Positions 7,701 to 13,904 of a DNA stretch of 15,099 bases are shown in pieces. The translations under genes and the position numbers were made by a program. This DNA comes from GWB1-54-5 sp035290085 (lineage in GTDB: Bacteria > Patescibacteriota > Gracilibacteria > Peribacterales > Peribacteraceae). Every line of letters starts with the position of its first letter. The first letter of the stretch is position 1. The stretch is from assembly GCA_035290085.1 (NCBI GenBank), contig DATDVK010000070.1, positions 1-15,099 of the forward strand, in the 5' to 3' direction. Under the pieces are notes generated by a model. The model was given only the letters and a program-made list of their open reading frames with translations. It searched no databases and was not told the DNA's origin.

Positions 7701-8409
7701 GATCTATTATCCCACCTATCGCAGCACCCAAGAGCGAACCATCGACATAGAAGCTCACTTCATCCGTAGAAGAGTTCCTCGTGGCCGCAAGATGGTACCA
7801 CTGTCCGCTGACCATGCTTGCTGCATCGGAAGATTCTGAGACTCTGTCTACTCCTCCACCGTTCTCCCATTCCAGACGCAGCGTCGCATCGTCCTCTATG
7901 CTGAACTGATACAGGATATTTGCAGCCTCTGCTTCGCCTGCGGTGCCGTGCGAGAGGAGGACGTTCCCTGAAGAAGCAGAAGCAAGTGCGTCATACTTCA
8001 CCCAGAGAGACAGTGTGAGATTTCCCGTGATCTGTAACCCCACATCAGAAGCGACAGTGACAGACTCCTCCGTGCCATCAAATGTCAGAGCAGCTGTATT
8101 GGCAAAACCGAGGCCGCTCGAAACAGACGTGCTCCAGTTGGAGCTCTGCATGTTCTGGAGCGAACCGTCGTGACTGTTTTCCGAGATATCCGAAGCGGAT
8201 GTCCCGCTTCCGTCATCAAATTTCCAGTAGGCTTCCAGGTTGGAACAGAGTTCAGTGAGGGAAGCGCCGTATCCCCATGCAGTTGCCGGAAGCTCTAACC
8301 CCAAACCGAATGGATGCAGGTTCCCCTGCACCTGATACACGAGCAACAGAGTGAGTACAGCTGTACACAGAGCTGTTCCAAGACCATGGAGTGTGTGTTT
8401 ACTATTCAT
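4738..8409 (-). CDS. Large secreted LamG + DUF4215 Cys-rich repeat surface protein
   Basis: 1223 residues. A signal peptide (about 1-30, hydrophobic core 10-25) is followed by a concanavalin A-like LamG domain (about 55-282: AYWKFDDGSG near 60, FDGTEESV near 110, WYHLAATRN near 204, FYVDGSLLGA near 220, DDVRIYT near 262). Then come about 19 Cys-rich units of the CGDGxxxxxEECDDGN (DUF4215) type from 291 to 1088. They are interrupted by an Arg/Ser then poly-Glu linker near 545-580 and a Gly-rich/charged linker before the last five units. A Gln/Pro-rich linker (about 1089-1195) leads to a C-terminal NTGP, a hydrophobic segment and a VRKKR tail. That end resembles a sortase-type sorting signal, though not a canonical LPXTG. 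Many Asp/Asn in the repeats suggest metal binding, and the Cys pairs suggest disulfides. Role inferred: a rigid adhesin or glycan-binding stalk on the cell surface. The start is supported by an extended -10 at 8421-8429. Confidence 0.9.
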   Translation of the reverse strand: MNSKHTLHGLGTALCTAVLTLLLVYQVQGNLHPFGLGLELPATAWGYGASLTELCSNLEAYWKFDDGSGTSASDISENSHDGSLQNMQSSNWSTSVSSGLGFANTAALTFDGTEESVTVASDVGLQITGNLTLSLWVKYDALASASSGNVLLSHGTAGEAEAANILYQFSIEDDATLRLEWENGGGVDRVSESSDAASMVSGQWYHLAATRNSSTDEVSFYVDGSLLGAAIGGIIDPSGGTDGSLVIGAGADGMHYFDGSMDDVRIYTSVLTAAQILALADGTDTHAGCSCGNGSVESPEACDNGGSNSDTVADACRTSCATASCGDGAVDTGEECDSGNSNSNTVANACRTSCEAASCGDGVEDTGESCDDGNNVNTDSCTNSCTESTCGDEVLQEGEECDDGAANSDTLSNACRSTCELPSCGDGVVDLGETCDARTATVACDADCTVPVCGDGVANTAAGEACDNGGSNSDTVANACRSDCASASCGDGVADTGEACDDGNAANTDACTTVCRAAACGDGNIQTINNETCEPPNTGTCASNCNATTAGGGSNSRSRSTKGIIDLTAGNEEEEEMEQKEPPPEGCGNRILQTEKKEECDEGNRNGEGPCSYYCKLLYCGDGEVSPEIYEECEPPSVSVKNGIPQFEEPVCGLNACSIPQINATTGRVIGGCKRLFLSPCEGEGEIVPAGVEEVVTVCGNGLLEVPQEECDDGNGESNDGCSSTCKEEGCGDGLVQTGEDCDNGSRCSNDSELQCTKDLDCGISLTCEEDGQGNKTCGGMPDGDPCVSEFDCSFFGTCQYLTEEDPSCSAECTFAGGAGTGAQVNACGNGVIGAGEECDDGNMLGGDGCSVFCMEERFCGDGTVDENEQCDDGNTQDGDGCSMLCMAEGSGGGGSEPAQETPEDVPHERTQERKVSRGICGNSVVEQGEECDFGSLNSDTTPNACRRDCADPYCGDMVMDSGEQCDDGTDNSNTRPNACRKNCSLPSCGDGTIDTGEDCDSSNNCGQNCRFILLQSVCGNGARELTEDCDDGNTVSGDGCSLLCKVEPKILGLAVCGNGKKEGREQCDDGNLLDGDGCSLVCIMQAVTVVPLPQTQVAGENIVSQVPFPQEQPQEPVTQPQAQVQPQMIVFNQSSAGREQAQSFVAPMQQQTTIPQAAQVDSAQLNQWMLLAQLQQQYRQQLAQSIIPISAEHTPVGNTGPALLVVISAGAAAGVGYVRKKR
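5146..7539 (-). repeat. Degenerate Cys-rich DUF4215 repeat array (about 19 units)
   Basis: This is the part of the large surface gene that encodes residues about 291-1088. Units run from about 29 to 37 residues. Two subtypes alternate: one with SNSDTVANACRTSC-like tails (mainly the first eight units) and one with DGCSxxC tails (mainly the last units). Units differ enough that recent slippage is not evident, in contrast to the 10289-11587 array. Confidence 0.8.
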
Positions 8410-8420
8410 ACAATCTGTCT

Positions 8421-8429
8421 ATTATACCA
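8421..8429 (-). promoter_or_regulatory. Extended -10 promoter of the LamG/DUF4215 gene
   Basis: On the minus strand the bases read TGGTATAAT, the same nine bases as at 1102-1110. Transcription should start near 8414, leaving about 5 bases before the ATG at 8409. No good -35 box is visible 17 bases upstream. There is no room for a Shine-Dalgarno. Confidence 0.7.
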
Positions 8430-8460
8430 TGTTTTTGGCTTTCTGAGGCGACCAGACTAA

Positions 8461-8489
8461 TTGATGAAATATTTAAAAAATGTTATAAT
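8461..8489 (+). promoter_or_regulatory. Sigma70-type promoter of pyruvate kinase
   Basis: TTGATG at 8461-8466, 17-base spacer, TATAAT at 8484-8489 with an upstream TG (TGTTATAAT, 8481-8489). Expected transcript start is near 8496. The position rules out starts upstream of it and supports the GTG at 8520 as the pyruvate kinase start. It is divergent from the minus-strand promoter at 8421-8429. Confidence 0.8.
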
Positions 8490-8519
8490 TTAGTATGTGC
8501 TTTATGGCACACTTCACAA

Positions 8520-9953
8520 GTGAACCTTATAGACTCAAATAACAGACGGCTAACGAAGATCGTCTGCACCATAGGCCCCGCATGCTCAACCCGAGAGCAG
8601 CTCCTCGAGCTGGTAAAAGCCGGCATGAACGTCGCGAGACTCAATTTTTCCCATGGATCGAGGGAAGACCACCTTGCAACAGTCAGGAGCATCCAGGAAC
8701 TCAACGAGAAATACGGCTGCTGCGTCGCCATCCTCATCGATACCCAAGGATGTGAAATTCGCACGGGCGACGTGCAGGATCCCATCCTCGTATCGCAGGG
8801 TGAGGAGGTGATTTTCGCTCCCACAACCCTCAAAAATCTTCCGTCAGGAAAGAAGATCATTGAAGTTGGCTATGACGGTTTCAGCACTGATGTGCGGGAA
8901 ACGAATCTCATTCTTGTCGATAACGGCGAACTCTCCTTTGAAATTGTCGCGATCAACAAAGACGGGAGCGTACGTGCCAAAGCGCAACAGGACGGTTCCA
9001 TTGGGAGCCGCAGGCACGTCAATCTGCCGGGTGCCGATCTGGATCTTCCCTCCATCACAGAAAAGGACTGGAGCGATATCGCTTTCGCAGCTGATGCTGG
9101 CGCTGATTACATCGCGCTTTCCTTCATCCGGAATGCCAGCGAAGTGCAGGAAGTCCGGGCGCTCCTCACGAAGAAGAAGAGTACAACAAACATCATCACC
9201 AAGGTGGAAACGCAAGGGGCAGTGGAACAGATCGCAGAGATTGTGGATGTCTCCGATGGCGTGATGGTTGCCCGCGGGGATCTGGGAGCGGAAGTCCCCT
9301 ACGAACACCTCCCTGTCATTCAGGACGATATTGTCTACCGCTGCAGGGACGCAGGAAAACCTGTCATCGTCGCCACACATATGCTCGAGAGCATGACAGA
9401 GCATCCTATACCCACCCGTGCAGAAGTGACGGACGTGGCTCACGCAGCAACAGAATTCACCGATGCCACCATGCTCTCCGGAGAGACGGCGAGCGGCCGC
9501 CATCCCCCGCTTGCTGTCTCTGCAATGGACCGCATTCTTCGCGCAACAGAGACCCATCTCTCACGATTTCCTTCGGACAAGAACATGGCCATTCACAATG
9601 ACAGTGATGCCCGGGCACATGCGGCAGTTTCCCTCGCCCGTTCCTCCAGCGCTGCAGCTATCGTCGTCATCACCAGCACAGGCCAGAATGCCCGGCGCGT
9701 CAGCAAATTCAGGCCCTCTGTCCCCATTGTTGCCCTCACAAAAGCATCGGTGATTCAGCGGAAGCTCCAGCTCCTCTACGGAGTATTCCCCCTTGTCATT
9801 GAATTTTCCCAGGAGGAAGACACTGTTATACGAGGCCTTGAAGCGGCCAAAGCACAGAAACTCCTTTCCCCCGGAGACCTCGTGGTGGTCCTCTCTGACA
9901 TACAGACGAAGAAAGAACCCGTGACGAGCATACAGATGCGGACAGTCGAGTAG
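8520..9953 (+). CDS. pyk: Pyruvate kinase
   Basis: Catalyses phosphoenolpyruvate + ADP to pyruvate + ATP, the last step of glycolysis, in the cytoplasm. From GTG 8520 it has 477 residues, the usual family length. The frame is open further upstream (to 8391), but that part precedes the promoter and has no family similarity. Visible motifs: RLTKIVCTIGPA (10-21), NFSHG (42-46), the DTKGPEIR-type motif here as DTQGCEIR (74-81), the catalytic-lysine strand TKVE (K228, E230), ARGDLG (251-256), the MLES helix (288-291), PTRAEVTDVAHA (298-309) and MLSGETASG (318-326). The C-terminal regulatory-type domain (about 350-477) is complete, with no extra PEP-utiliser domain. The K-to-Q and P-to-C changes in the DTKGPEIR motif are unusual. 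It appears monocistronic, leader about 24 bases, no Shine-Dalgarno. Confidence 0.95.
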   Translation: MNLIDSNNRRLTKIVCTIGPACSTREQLLELVKAGMNVARLNFSHGSREDHLATVRSIQELNEKYGCCVAILIDTQGCEIRTGDVQDPILVSQGEEVIFAPTTLKNLPSGKKIIEVGYDGFSTDVRETNLILVDNGELSFEIVAINKDGSVRAKAQQDGSIGSRRHVNLPGADLDLPSITEKDWSDIAFAADAGADYIALSFIRNASEVQEVRALLTKKKSTTNIITKVETQGAVEQIAEIVDVSDGVMVARGDLGAEVPYEHLPVIQDDIVYRCRDAGKPVIVATHMLESMTEHPIPTRAEVTDVAHAATEFTDATMLSGETASGRHPPLAVSAMDRILRATETHLSRFPSDKNMAIHNDSDARAHAAVSLARSSSAAAIVVITSTGQNARRVSKFRPSVPIVALTKASVIQRKLQLLYGVFPLVIEFSQEEDTVIRGLEAAKAQKLLSPGDLVVVLSDIQTKKEPVTSIQMRTVE

Positions 9954-10087
9954 TGGATTTGCAGACTGGGAGGTAGCTGCACAGAGTGATCACATTTTTG
10001 TTTCCCGTTACTCGTTTAACGATCCAACGAGTGAACGAGCAAACGATTTCAGATCCCTTCTCCCATCACAAAGATGTTAGGCATCGT
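9954..10087. terminator. Convergent intergenic region with weak terminator hairpin
   Basis: The gap separates convergent pyk and the second DUF4215 gene. ACTCGTT (10010-10016) and AACGAGT (10026-10032) form a 7-base stem with a 9-base loop; no T-run follows on the plus strand. A T-rich stretch (attttttg-like, 9994-10003) lies just before it. The word aacgagtgaacgagc recalls gcaacgagcgaacga in the other convergent gap (4716-4730), so both gaps may carry the same degenerate element. Confidence 0.4.
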
Positions 10088-12355
10088 TTAGGAATTCATG
10101 CCACCCCCCCACTTATGCCACGGCATCTCCAGCTCATCGAGCGGGATATCATCGAGGGAAACCGGCCCACTCTTCTCCGAACCGCCAGCCTTCCCCTTCC
10201 TGTTCCGCAGCAAGTAGAACGCTCCTCCCCCAGCCAATACCACAGCAATACCTCCGAATACGAACGGCGTTTCCTCACGGTCAAGCAGACCGATAGTCTT
10301 GCACATATTCGTGCAGTTCTCGCCACCATCGCACTCCTCCCCTGCATCTTCCACGGCATCACCACAGTACGCAAGACGGCAACTGGTTCTGCATGCACCT
10401 GTTTCCGCATCGGAATTCTTCTTCCCATTGTCACACTCCTCATCCCCTTCCTTCTTCCCATCTCCACATACAGATTCCCTGAAACAGGATTCCGTGCAGC
10501 CATCCCCTCCAGCCGTATTCCCGTCGTCACATTCCTCACGACCCTCTTTCACCGTGTTACCGCACACCGGTAGACGGCAGTAGCTGGGACAATCATCGCT
10601 ATCGAGATTGTTCCCGTCGTCACACTCTTCCAGACCCTCCATCACGCCGTCTCCGCAAACAGGAATTTTACAGTCACTGGGGCACTGATCGTTGTTGCTC
10701 CGGTTTCCGTCATCACACTCCTCACTCCCCTCTTTCACACCATCCCCGCAGAGAGGCAGGAGACAGTCATTGGGACATGCATCCACGCCACCACGGTTTC
10801 CATCGTCACATTCCTCCCCAGATTGCACCATTCCATCACCACACACCGCCTGCAAGCAGGAGTTGGTGCAGGAATCCGTATTAATCTGGTTGCCGTCATC
10901 GCAAACCTCGCCTTGCTGCAGAATACCGTCTCCGCATGCTGCACGACGGCAGAGGTCGCTGCAGATATCATTATTGATTTTGTTTCCGTCATCGCACTCC
11001 TCTCCCGACTGGATGAGTCCATCGCCGCAGCGAGCGAGAAGACAGTTATTGCTGCAACCATCCGTTTCGACCCTGTTCCCGTCATCGCACTCTTCCTTAC
11101 TTTCGCGAATGCCGTCACCACAGACAGCCCGGAGACAATCGTTCGGGCAGTCATCAAAATCATTCTGGTTCCCATCATCACATTCTTCCTTTCCTTCCCG
11201 TATGCCATTCCCGCAGTCAGGGCTCTTGCATGAGTTCGGGCAGTTGTCGTTATTGATGAAGTTTCCGTCATCGCACTGCTCTGCACCTTCACGTACGCCG
11301 TCGCTGCAGACCGCAAGACGGCAATCGCTCGGGCACTCGTCGTAGTTGTTCTGGTTTCCGTCGTCACACTCTTCGCGACCCTCCCGGAGACCGTCTCCGC
11401 AGACAGCTACACGGCAATCATTGGGGCAATCGTCGAAATCATTCTTGTTTCCGTCGTCACATTCCTCCGATCCCTCGCGCATGCCGTCTCCGCAAACAGG
11501 TTGCACACATGCATTGGTACAATCATCGAAGTTATACCGGTTTCCGTCATCACATTCTTCCCCTTCCTCTTTGAGACCATTGCCGCACGAAGGGCCTGCA
11601 GTAGTCTGTTGCTGTGGAGCAGACCCGTATATCGGAGCGTACGGATACACGACAGCTGGTTGCTGTGGACTGATAATAATTGGTATCTGCTGTACCGGCT
11701 GCTGCGAAGCATTGGTCTGCTGGGATGACTGCTGAGCTGCGGCAGAGGAAGAACTCCTGCTGGAGACCGGCATTCTCGTTTCCACACTCGATGCGGCACC
11801 GGACTGCGCGGATTCCGCCGGGCAATCCTCGAGGAACTGTATCTTGCATCCGCCCGTGCACTCTCCCGTGGTGTTACAAACAGGAGGATCACAGTAGCGT
11901 CCGCACTCCGCCGAGAGGAAACGTATCTCCGTCGTGAGCCTGCCTGTGTCCGGGTCGATTGCATAGATCTCCTCGACTTCTGGTTCACATTCCTCATTCA
12001 GGAACGTTGTGAGGATTCCATCTCCACAGAAGAGCAACTTGCAGCTGTTCGTGCACTCGCTCAGCCCGTTAAAGCGTCCCTCGTCACATTCTTCACTCTC
12101 GTTGGCAGATGTATTGGAATCATCCCTGTCAATTCTACCGTCACCGCAATTGGGAGGAGCAACTTCCTTCTCCAAGGTTGAAGAAACAGGCTTCACGGGA
12201 CACCCCGGAAAACCGTACGGCTGCCCAATGCAATCCTGCAGAGTCGTCACCGCTGCAGGTGCGGCTTCAGGCTGCATCTGCAAGGTAACCAGCACAGCAC
12301 CAAGACCGAGGAATGCGATGCTGAGCCCTCTCCTGCGGGTGGTTTTATTGTCCAT
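10088..12355 (-). CDS. Secreted, membrane-anchored DUF4215 Cys-rich repeat protein
   Basis: 755 residues. The N-terminus has a basic TTRRRG stretch and hydrophobic core (about 10-27) ending near APAA, a signal peptide that could be Sec or Tat type. Residues 69-180 form a divergent Cys-rich module (EECDEG, SCKLLFCGDG, EECEP, then CGRYCDPPVC). A Ser/Gln/Pro-rich linker (about 180-255) with low complexity follows. Then come 14 DUF4215 units (257 to about 689), twelve of them 31 residues long (CGDG-x6-EECDDGN-x6-C-x3-C). A single hydrophobic segment (about 697-716) is followed by basic RNRKGK and a 39-residue tail ending in WHKWGGGMNS. Expected topology: repeats outside, tail in the cytoplasm. 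Role inferred: cell-surface stalk or adhesin, paralogous in design to the 4738-8409 protein. The start ATG is supported by an extended -10 at 12366-12374. Confidence 0.88.
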   Translation of the reverse strand: MDNKTTRRRGLSIAFLGLGAVLVTLQMQPEAAPAAVTTLQDCIGQPYGFPGCPVKPVSSTLEKEVAPPNCGDGRIDRDDSNTSANESEECDEGRFNGLSECTNSCKLLFCGDGILTTFLNEECEPEVEEIYAIDPDTGRLTTEIRFLSAECGRYCDPPVCNTTGECTGGCKIQFLEDCPAESAQSGAASSVETRMPVSSRSSSSAAAQQSSQQTNASQQPVQQIPIIISPQQPAVVYPYAPIYGSAPQQQTTAGPSCGNGLKEEGEECDDGNRYNFDDCTNACVQPVCGDGMREGSEECDDGNKNDFDDCPNDCRVAVCGDGLREGREECDDGNQNNYDECPSDCRLAVCSDGVREGAEQCDDGNFINNDNCPNSCKSPDCGNGIREGKEECDDGNQNDFDDCPNDCLRAVCGDGIRESKEECDDGNRVETDGCSNNCLLARCGDGLIQSGEECDDGNKINNDICSDLCRRAACGDGILQQGEVCDDGNQINTDSCTNSCLQAVCGDGMVQSGEECDDGNRGGVDACPNDCLLPLCGDGVKEGSEECDDGNRSNNDQCPSDCKIPVCGDGVMEGLEECDDGNNLDSDDCPSYCRLPVCGNTVKEGREECDDGNTAGGDGCTESCFRESVCGDGKKEGDEECDNGKKNSDAETGACRTSCRLAYCGDAVEDAGEECDGGENCTNMCKTIGLLDREETPFVFGGIAVVLAGGGAFYLLRNRKGKAGGSEKSGPVSLDDIPLDELEMPWHKWGGGMNS
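10289..11587 (-). repeat. 93-base tandem repeat array coding 14 DUF4215 units
   Basis: The array has near-regular 93-base periodicity. On the plus strand each unit carries the word ttcccgtcgtcacattcctc with few changes (for example at 10519-10538, 11447-11466). The first twelve encoded units keep an invariant Cys spacing; the last two are a longer unit with an SDAETGACRTSC tail and a shortened terminal one. The conserved nucleotide words make recombination or slippage, and assembly collapse, plausible. Confidence 0.85.
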
Positions 12356-12365
12356 AATTCGTGTT

Positions 12366-12374
12366 ATTATAGCA
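12366..12374 (-). promoter_or_regulatory. Extended -10 promoter of the second DUF4215 gene
   Basis: The minus strand reads TGCTATAAT. Transcription is expected near 12359, giving a leader of about 4 bases before the ATG at 12355. No -35 match is seen. The promoter sits in the 111-base gap after the ftsL-like gene, so the surface protein can be transcribed separately from rsmH-ftsL. Confidence 0.7.
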
Positions 12375-12466
12375 GTTTCTTCCGCCCCTGTATTCCCTGA
12401 GGACTTGCCAGAAACAAAGAATAGTAGGAATTAGCTTTTTGCCTCCATCAAGGTCAGAGACGCAAA

Positions 12467-12820
12467 TTACAGCTCTTGCATGCTCGCAACTGTCGTATCC
12501 TGATTGGTATACTGTGCTTTCCCCACCGGGATCATTGCCTGAATAATTTTGTCTGCCTCAAGCTGCATGAGAGCCTGCGCCTCCGCAATCTGCATTTTGA
12601 GCACTTCCTCATCGAGCAGCAGAAGCGAACGTTCACGCTCGAGAGTGCGCAGCTGGTACCCCTTCGTTGCATTCGCATTTTGGTGGAAGAGAATAAGGAG
12701 GGCGAGCAGAAGAATGAGGGAACCGATGGAGACCATGAGAAGCATCGTACTCTGATTCACCATCCGCCCGAGCGAGAGCCGGTGTGGTATAGACGACGGT
12801 GGAGAGAGAAGAGTTCGCAC
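12467..12820 (-). CDS. ftsL: FtsL/DivIC-like small bitopic division protein
   Basis: From GTG 12820 it has 117 residues: a cytoplasmic N-terminus of about 24 residues, one strong membrane helix (LLMVSIGSLILLLALLILF), then a charged heptad-like coiled coil (about 52-95) and a short tail. Size, topology and position directly downstream of rsmH match FtsL of the division and cell wall cluster, which acts with FtsB/FtsQ at the septum; sequence identity in this family is always low. Start choice: a TGCTATACT box at 12830-12838 predicts transcription from about 12823, so GTG 12820 would be nearly leaderless like neighbouring genes. Alternatives are TTG 12841 (six bases after rsmH, if co-transcribed) and ATG 12763. 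No start has a Shine-Dalgarno. Unlike the usual cluster, ftsI does not follow. Confidence 0.7.
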   Translation of the reverse strand: MRTLLSPPSSIPHRLSLGRMVNQSTMLLMVSIGSLILLLALLILFHQNANATKGYQLRTLERERSLLLLDEEVLKMQIAEAQALMQLEADKIIQAMIPVGKAQYTNQDTTVASMQEL

Positions 12821-12829
12821 TTGAATCGG

Positions 12830-12838
12830 AGTATAGCA
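12830..12838 (-). promoter_or_regulatory. Extended -10 box ahead of the ftsL-like gene
   Basis: The minus strand reads TGCTATACT, differing from the TGCTATAAT at 12366-12374 by one base. Predicted transcript start is near 12823, three bases before GTG 12820. It overlaps the rsmH-ftsL junction, so it would allow ftsL to be expressed apart from rsmH. Confidence 0.45.
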
Positions 12839-12846
12839 CAAAAGGA

Positions 12847-13743
12847 TCAGAATGCTCGTTTGATCATGCGGAGTCGCGCGCTCCTGGCACGGGGGTTTAC
12901 AGCAATCTCCTCTTCACCCGCTTTGGTCGGCTTCTTCGTGAGGAGTTCAAAACGGGCAGGAGTGGCTATGGCTCCCGTCCTCCCGTCTCTCTCCGGAGTT
13001 GCGAGCAGACGGAATGCGTGCTTCACCATACGATCCTCCAGTGAATGGAAGCTGATCACTCCCATTCTGCCTCCTTCTTTCAAGAGAGGTGGGGCGTGCC
13101 GGAGCAGGACTGCGAGTGCATCGAGTTCTCCGTTCACCGCTATGCGCATTGCCTGGAACACCTGCGGGAGCACGCTCTTTGCACGGAATTTGCATACGAA
13201 CTCGACGCAAGCGCTCAGTTCTTTGGTCGTCTGCGGTTTCCGCTCTGTGATACGGAGCGCAAGCGCCCGTGCTTGGCGCACTTCCCCGTAACGGAAGAGA
13301 ACTCTCTGCATTTCCTCAGGGGTACTCCGCGCTATGAGCGCAGCTGCTGTCTCACCGGACTCCCGGTCAAACCGCAAATCGAGAGGAGAATCCTCCCGGA
13401 AAGAAAATCCCCTTTCAGGATCGTCGTAATGCGGCGAGCTCACGCCCAAGTCAGCAAAAATGACATCACAGTGCGGGAGAGCCATATCCGGAAGCTCACG
13501 AAAATTGCGATGTTCGAATGTTTTTCTCCCCGGAAGCGTCTGCATGTATTTTTTCGCCTCCGCAAGATTCTCACTGTCCGCATCGATGGCGATGATGTGC
13601 CCCTTCTCCCCAATCGCACGGAGGAACGCAGAGCTGTGCCCACCCAGCCCCACCGTGGCATCCAGTACCGTCTCCCCTTCCCCTGGGGAAAGACTCTCGA
13701 GAACCTCTCGGAGTAACACCGGTACATGTCGGGTATTTTGCAT
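12847..13743 (-). CDS. rsmH: 16S rRNA (cytosine(1402)-N(4))-methyltransferase RsmH (MraW)
   Basis: Uses S-adenosylmethionine to methylate N4 of C1402 in 16S rRNA, fine-tuning the ribosomal P site. 298 residues, close to the family's usual 310. Motifs in order: HVPVLLREVLESL (6-18), DATVGLGGHS (28-37, SAM-binding loop), IAIDAD (51-56), FADLGVSS (96-103), the GFSF..DSPLDLRFD stretch (112-126), FQAMRIAVNGEL (196-207), GVISFHSLEDRMVK (228-241) and NPRARSARLR (283-292). The ATG at 13743 places the HVPVLL motif at the usual distance from the N-terminus. mraZ, its usual upstream neighbour, is absent: a divergent YkuD gene lies there. The stop is TGA. Confidence 0.95.
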   Translation of the reverse strand: MQNTRHVPVLLREVLESLSPGEGETVLDATVGLGGHSSAFLRAIGEKGHIIAIDADSENLAEAKKYMQTLPGRKTFEHRNFRELPDMALPHCDVIFADLGVSSPHYDDPERGFSFREDSPLDLRFDRESGETAAALIARSTPEEMQRVLFRYGEVRQARALALRITERKPQTTKELSACVEFVCKFRAKSVLPQVFQAMRIAVNGELDALAVLLRHAPPLLKEGGRMGVISFHSLEDRMVKHAFRLLATPERDGRTGAIATPARFELLTKKPTKAGEEEIAVNPRARSARLRMIKRAF

Positions 13744-13769
13744 CTATTTTGCAGTGTATCCATTCAGCA

Positions 13770-13800
13770 ACTATCGGCAAATATTTGAGCTTGCTGTCAA
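13770..13800 (-). promoter_or_regulatory. Possible rsmH promoter
   Basis: On the minus strand a perfect TTGACA (13800-13795) is followed after 19 bases by GATAGT (13775-13770). The spacer is longer than ideal. This would start transcription about 20 bases before the ATG at 13743. An alternative -10 is TACACT about 10 bases before the ATG, which would give a nearly leaderless mRNA like other genes here. Confidence 0.35.
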
Positions 13801-13868
13801 TTCGGACCATACTCTTGTATACAATTATTGATCAACATATTGCCTTGAGAGATGGGGCTTTCTCTTCG

Positions 13869-13883
13869 TTGACACACTGTCAA
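13869..13883. promoter_or_regulatory. Palindrome TTGACA-cac-TGTCAA upstream of the YkuD gene
   Basis: A perfect inverted repeat of two hexamers separated by three bases. The left arm equals a consensus -35 for rightward transcription, 31 bases from the TTG start at 13905, but no well-spaced -10 is visible (GATACC lies 20 bases on). It could be an operator overlapping the -35 of the YkuD promoter. Confidence 0.3.
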
Positions 13884-13904
13884 ATATAACACAGGATACC
13901 ACAC

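Noticed and set aside
4645..7839. Long plus-strand open frames opposite the LamG/DUF4215 gene
   Set aside because: They are antisense shadows of a GC-rich repetitive gene; their products are low-complexity Ser/Pro/His/Arg strings without domains, while the minus frame shows a signal peptide, LamG and DUF4215 motifs.
8391..8519. N-terminal extension of pyruvate kinase to 8391
   Set aside because: The extension crosses the divergent promoters, has no family similarity, and precedes the expected transcript start near 8496.
5146..11587. CRISPR-like periodic repeats
   Set aside because: The periodicity (about 87-110 and 93 bases) encodes Cys-rich protein repeats in one frame; there are no short identical repeats with unique spacers and no cas genes.
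10692..11735. Plus-strand open frames opposite the 93-base array, with repetitive FPSSHSS-like products
   Set aside because: The repetition is a mirror of the 93-base repeats; no promoter or start context supports them.
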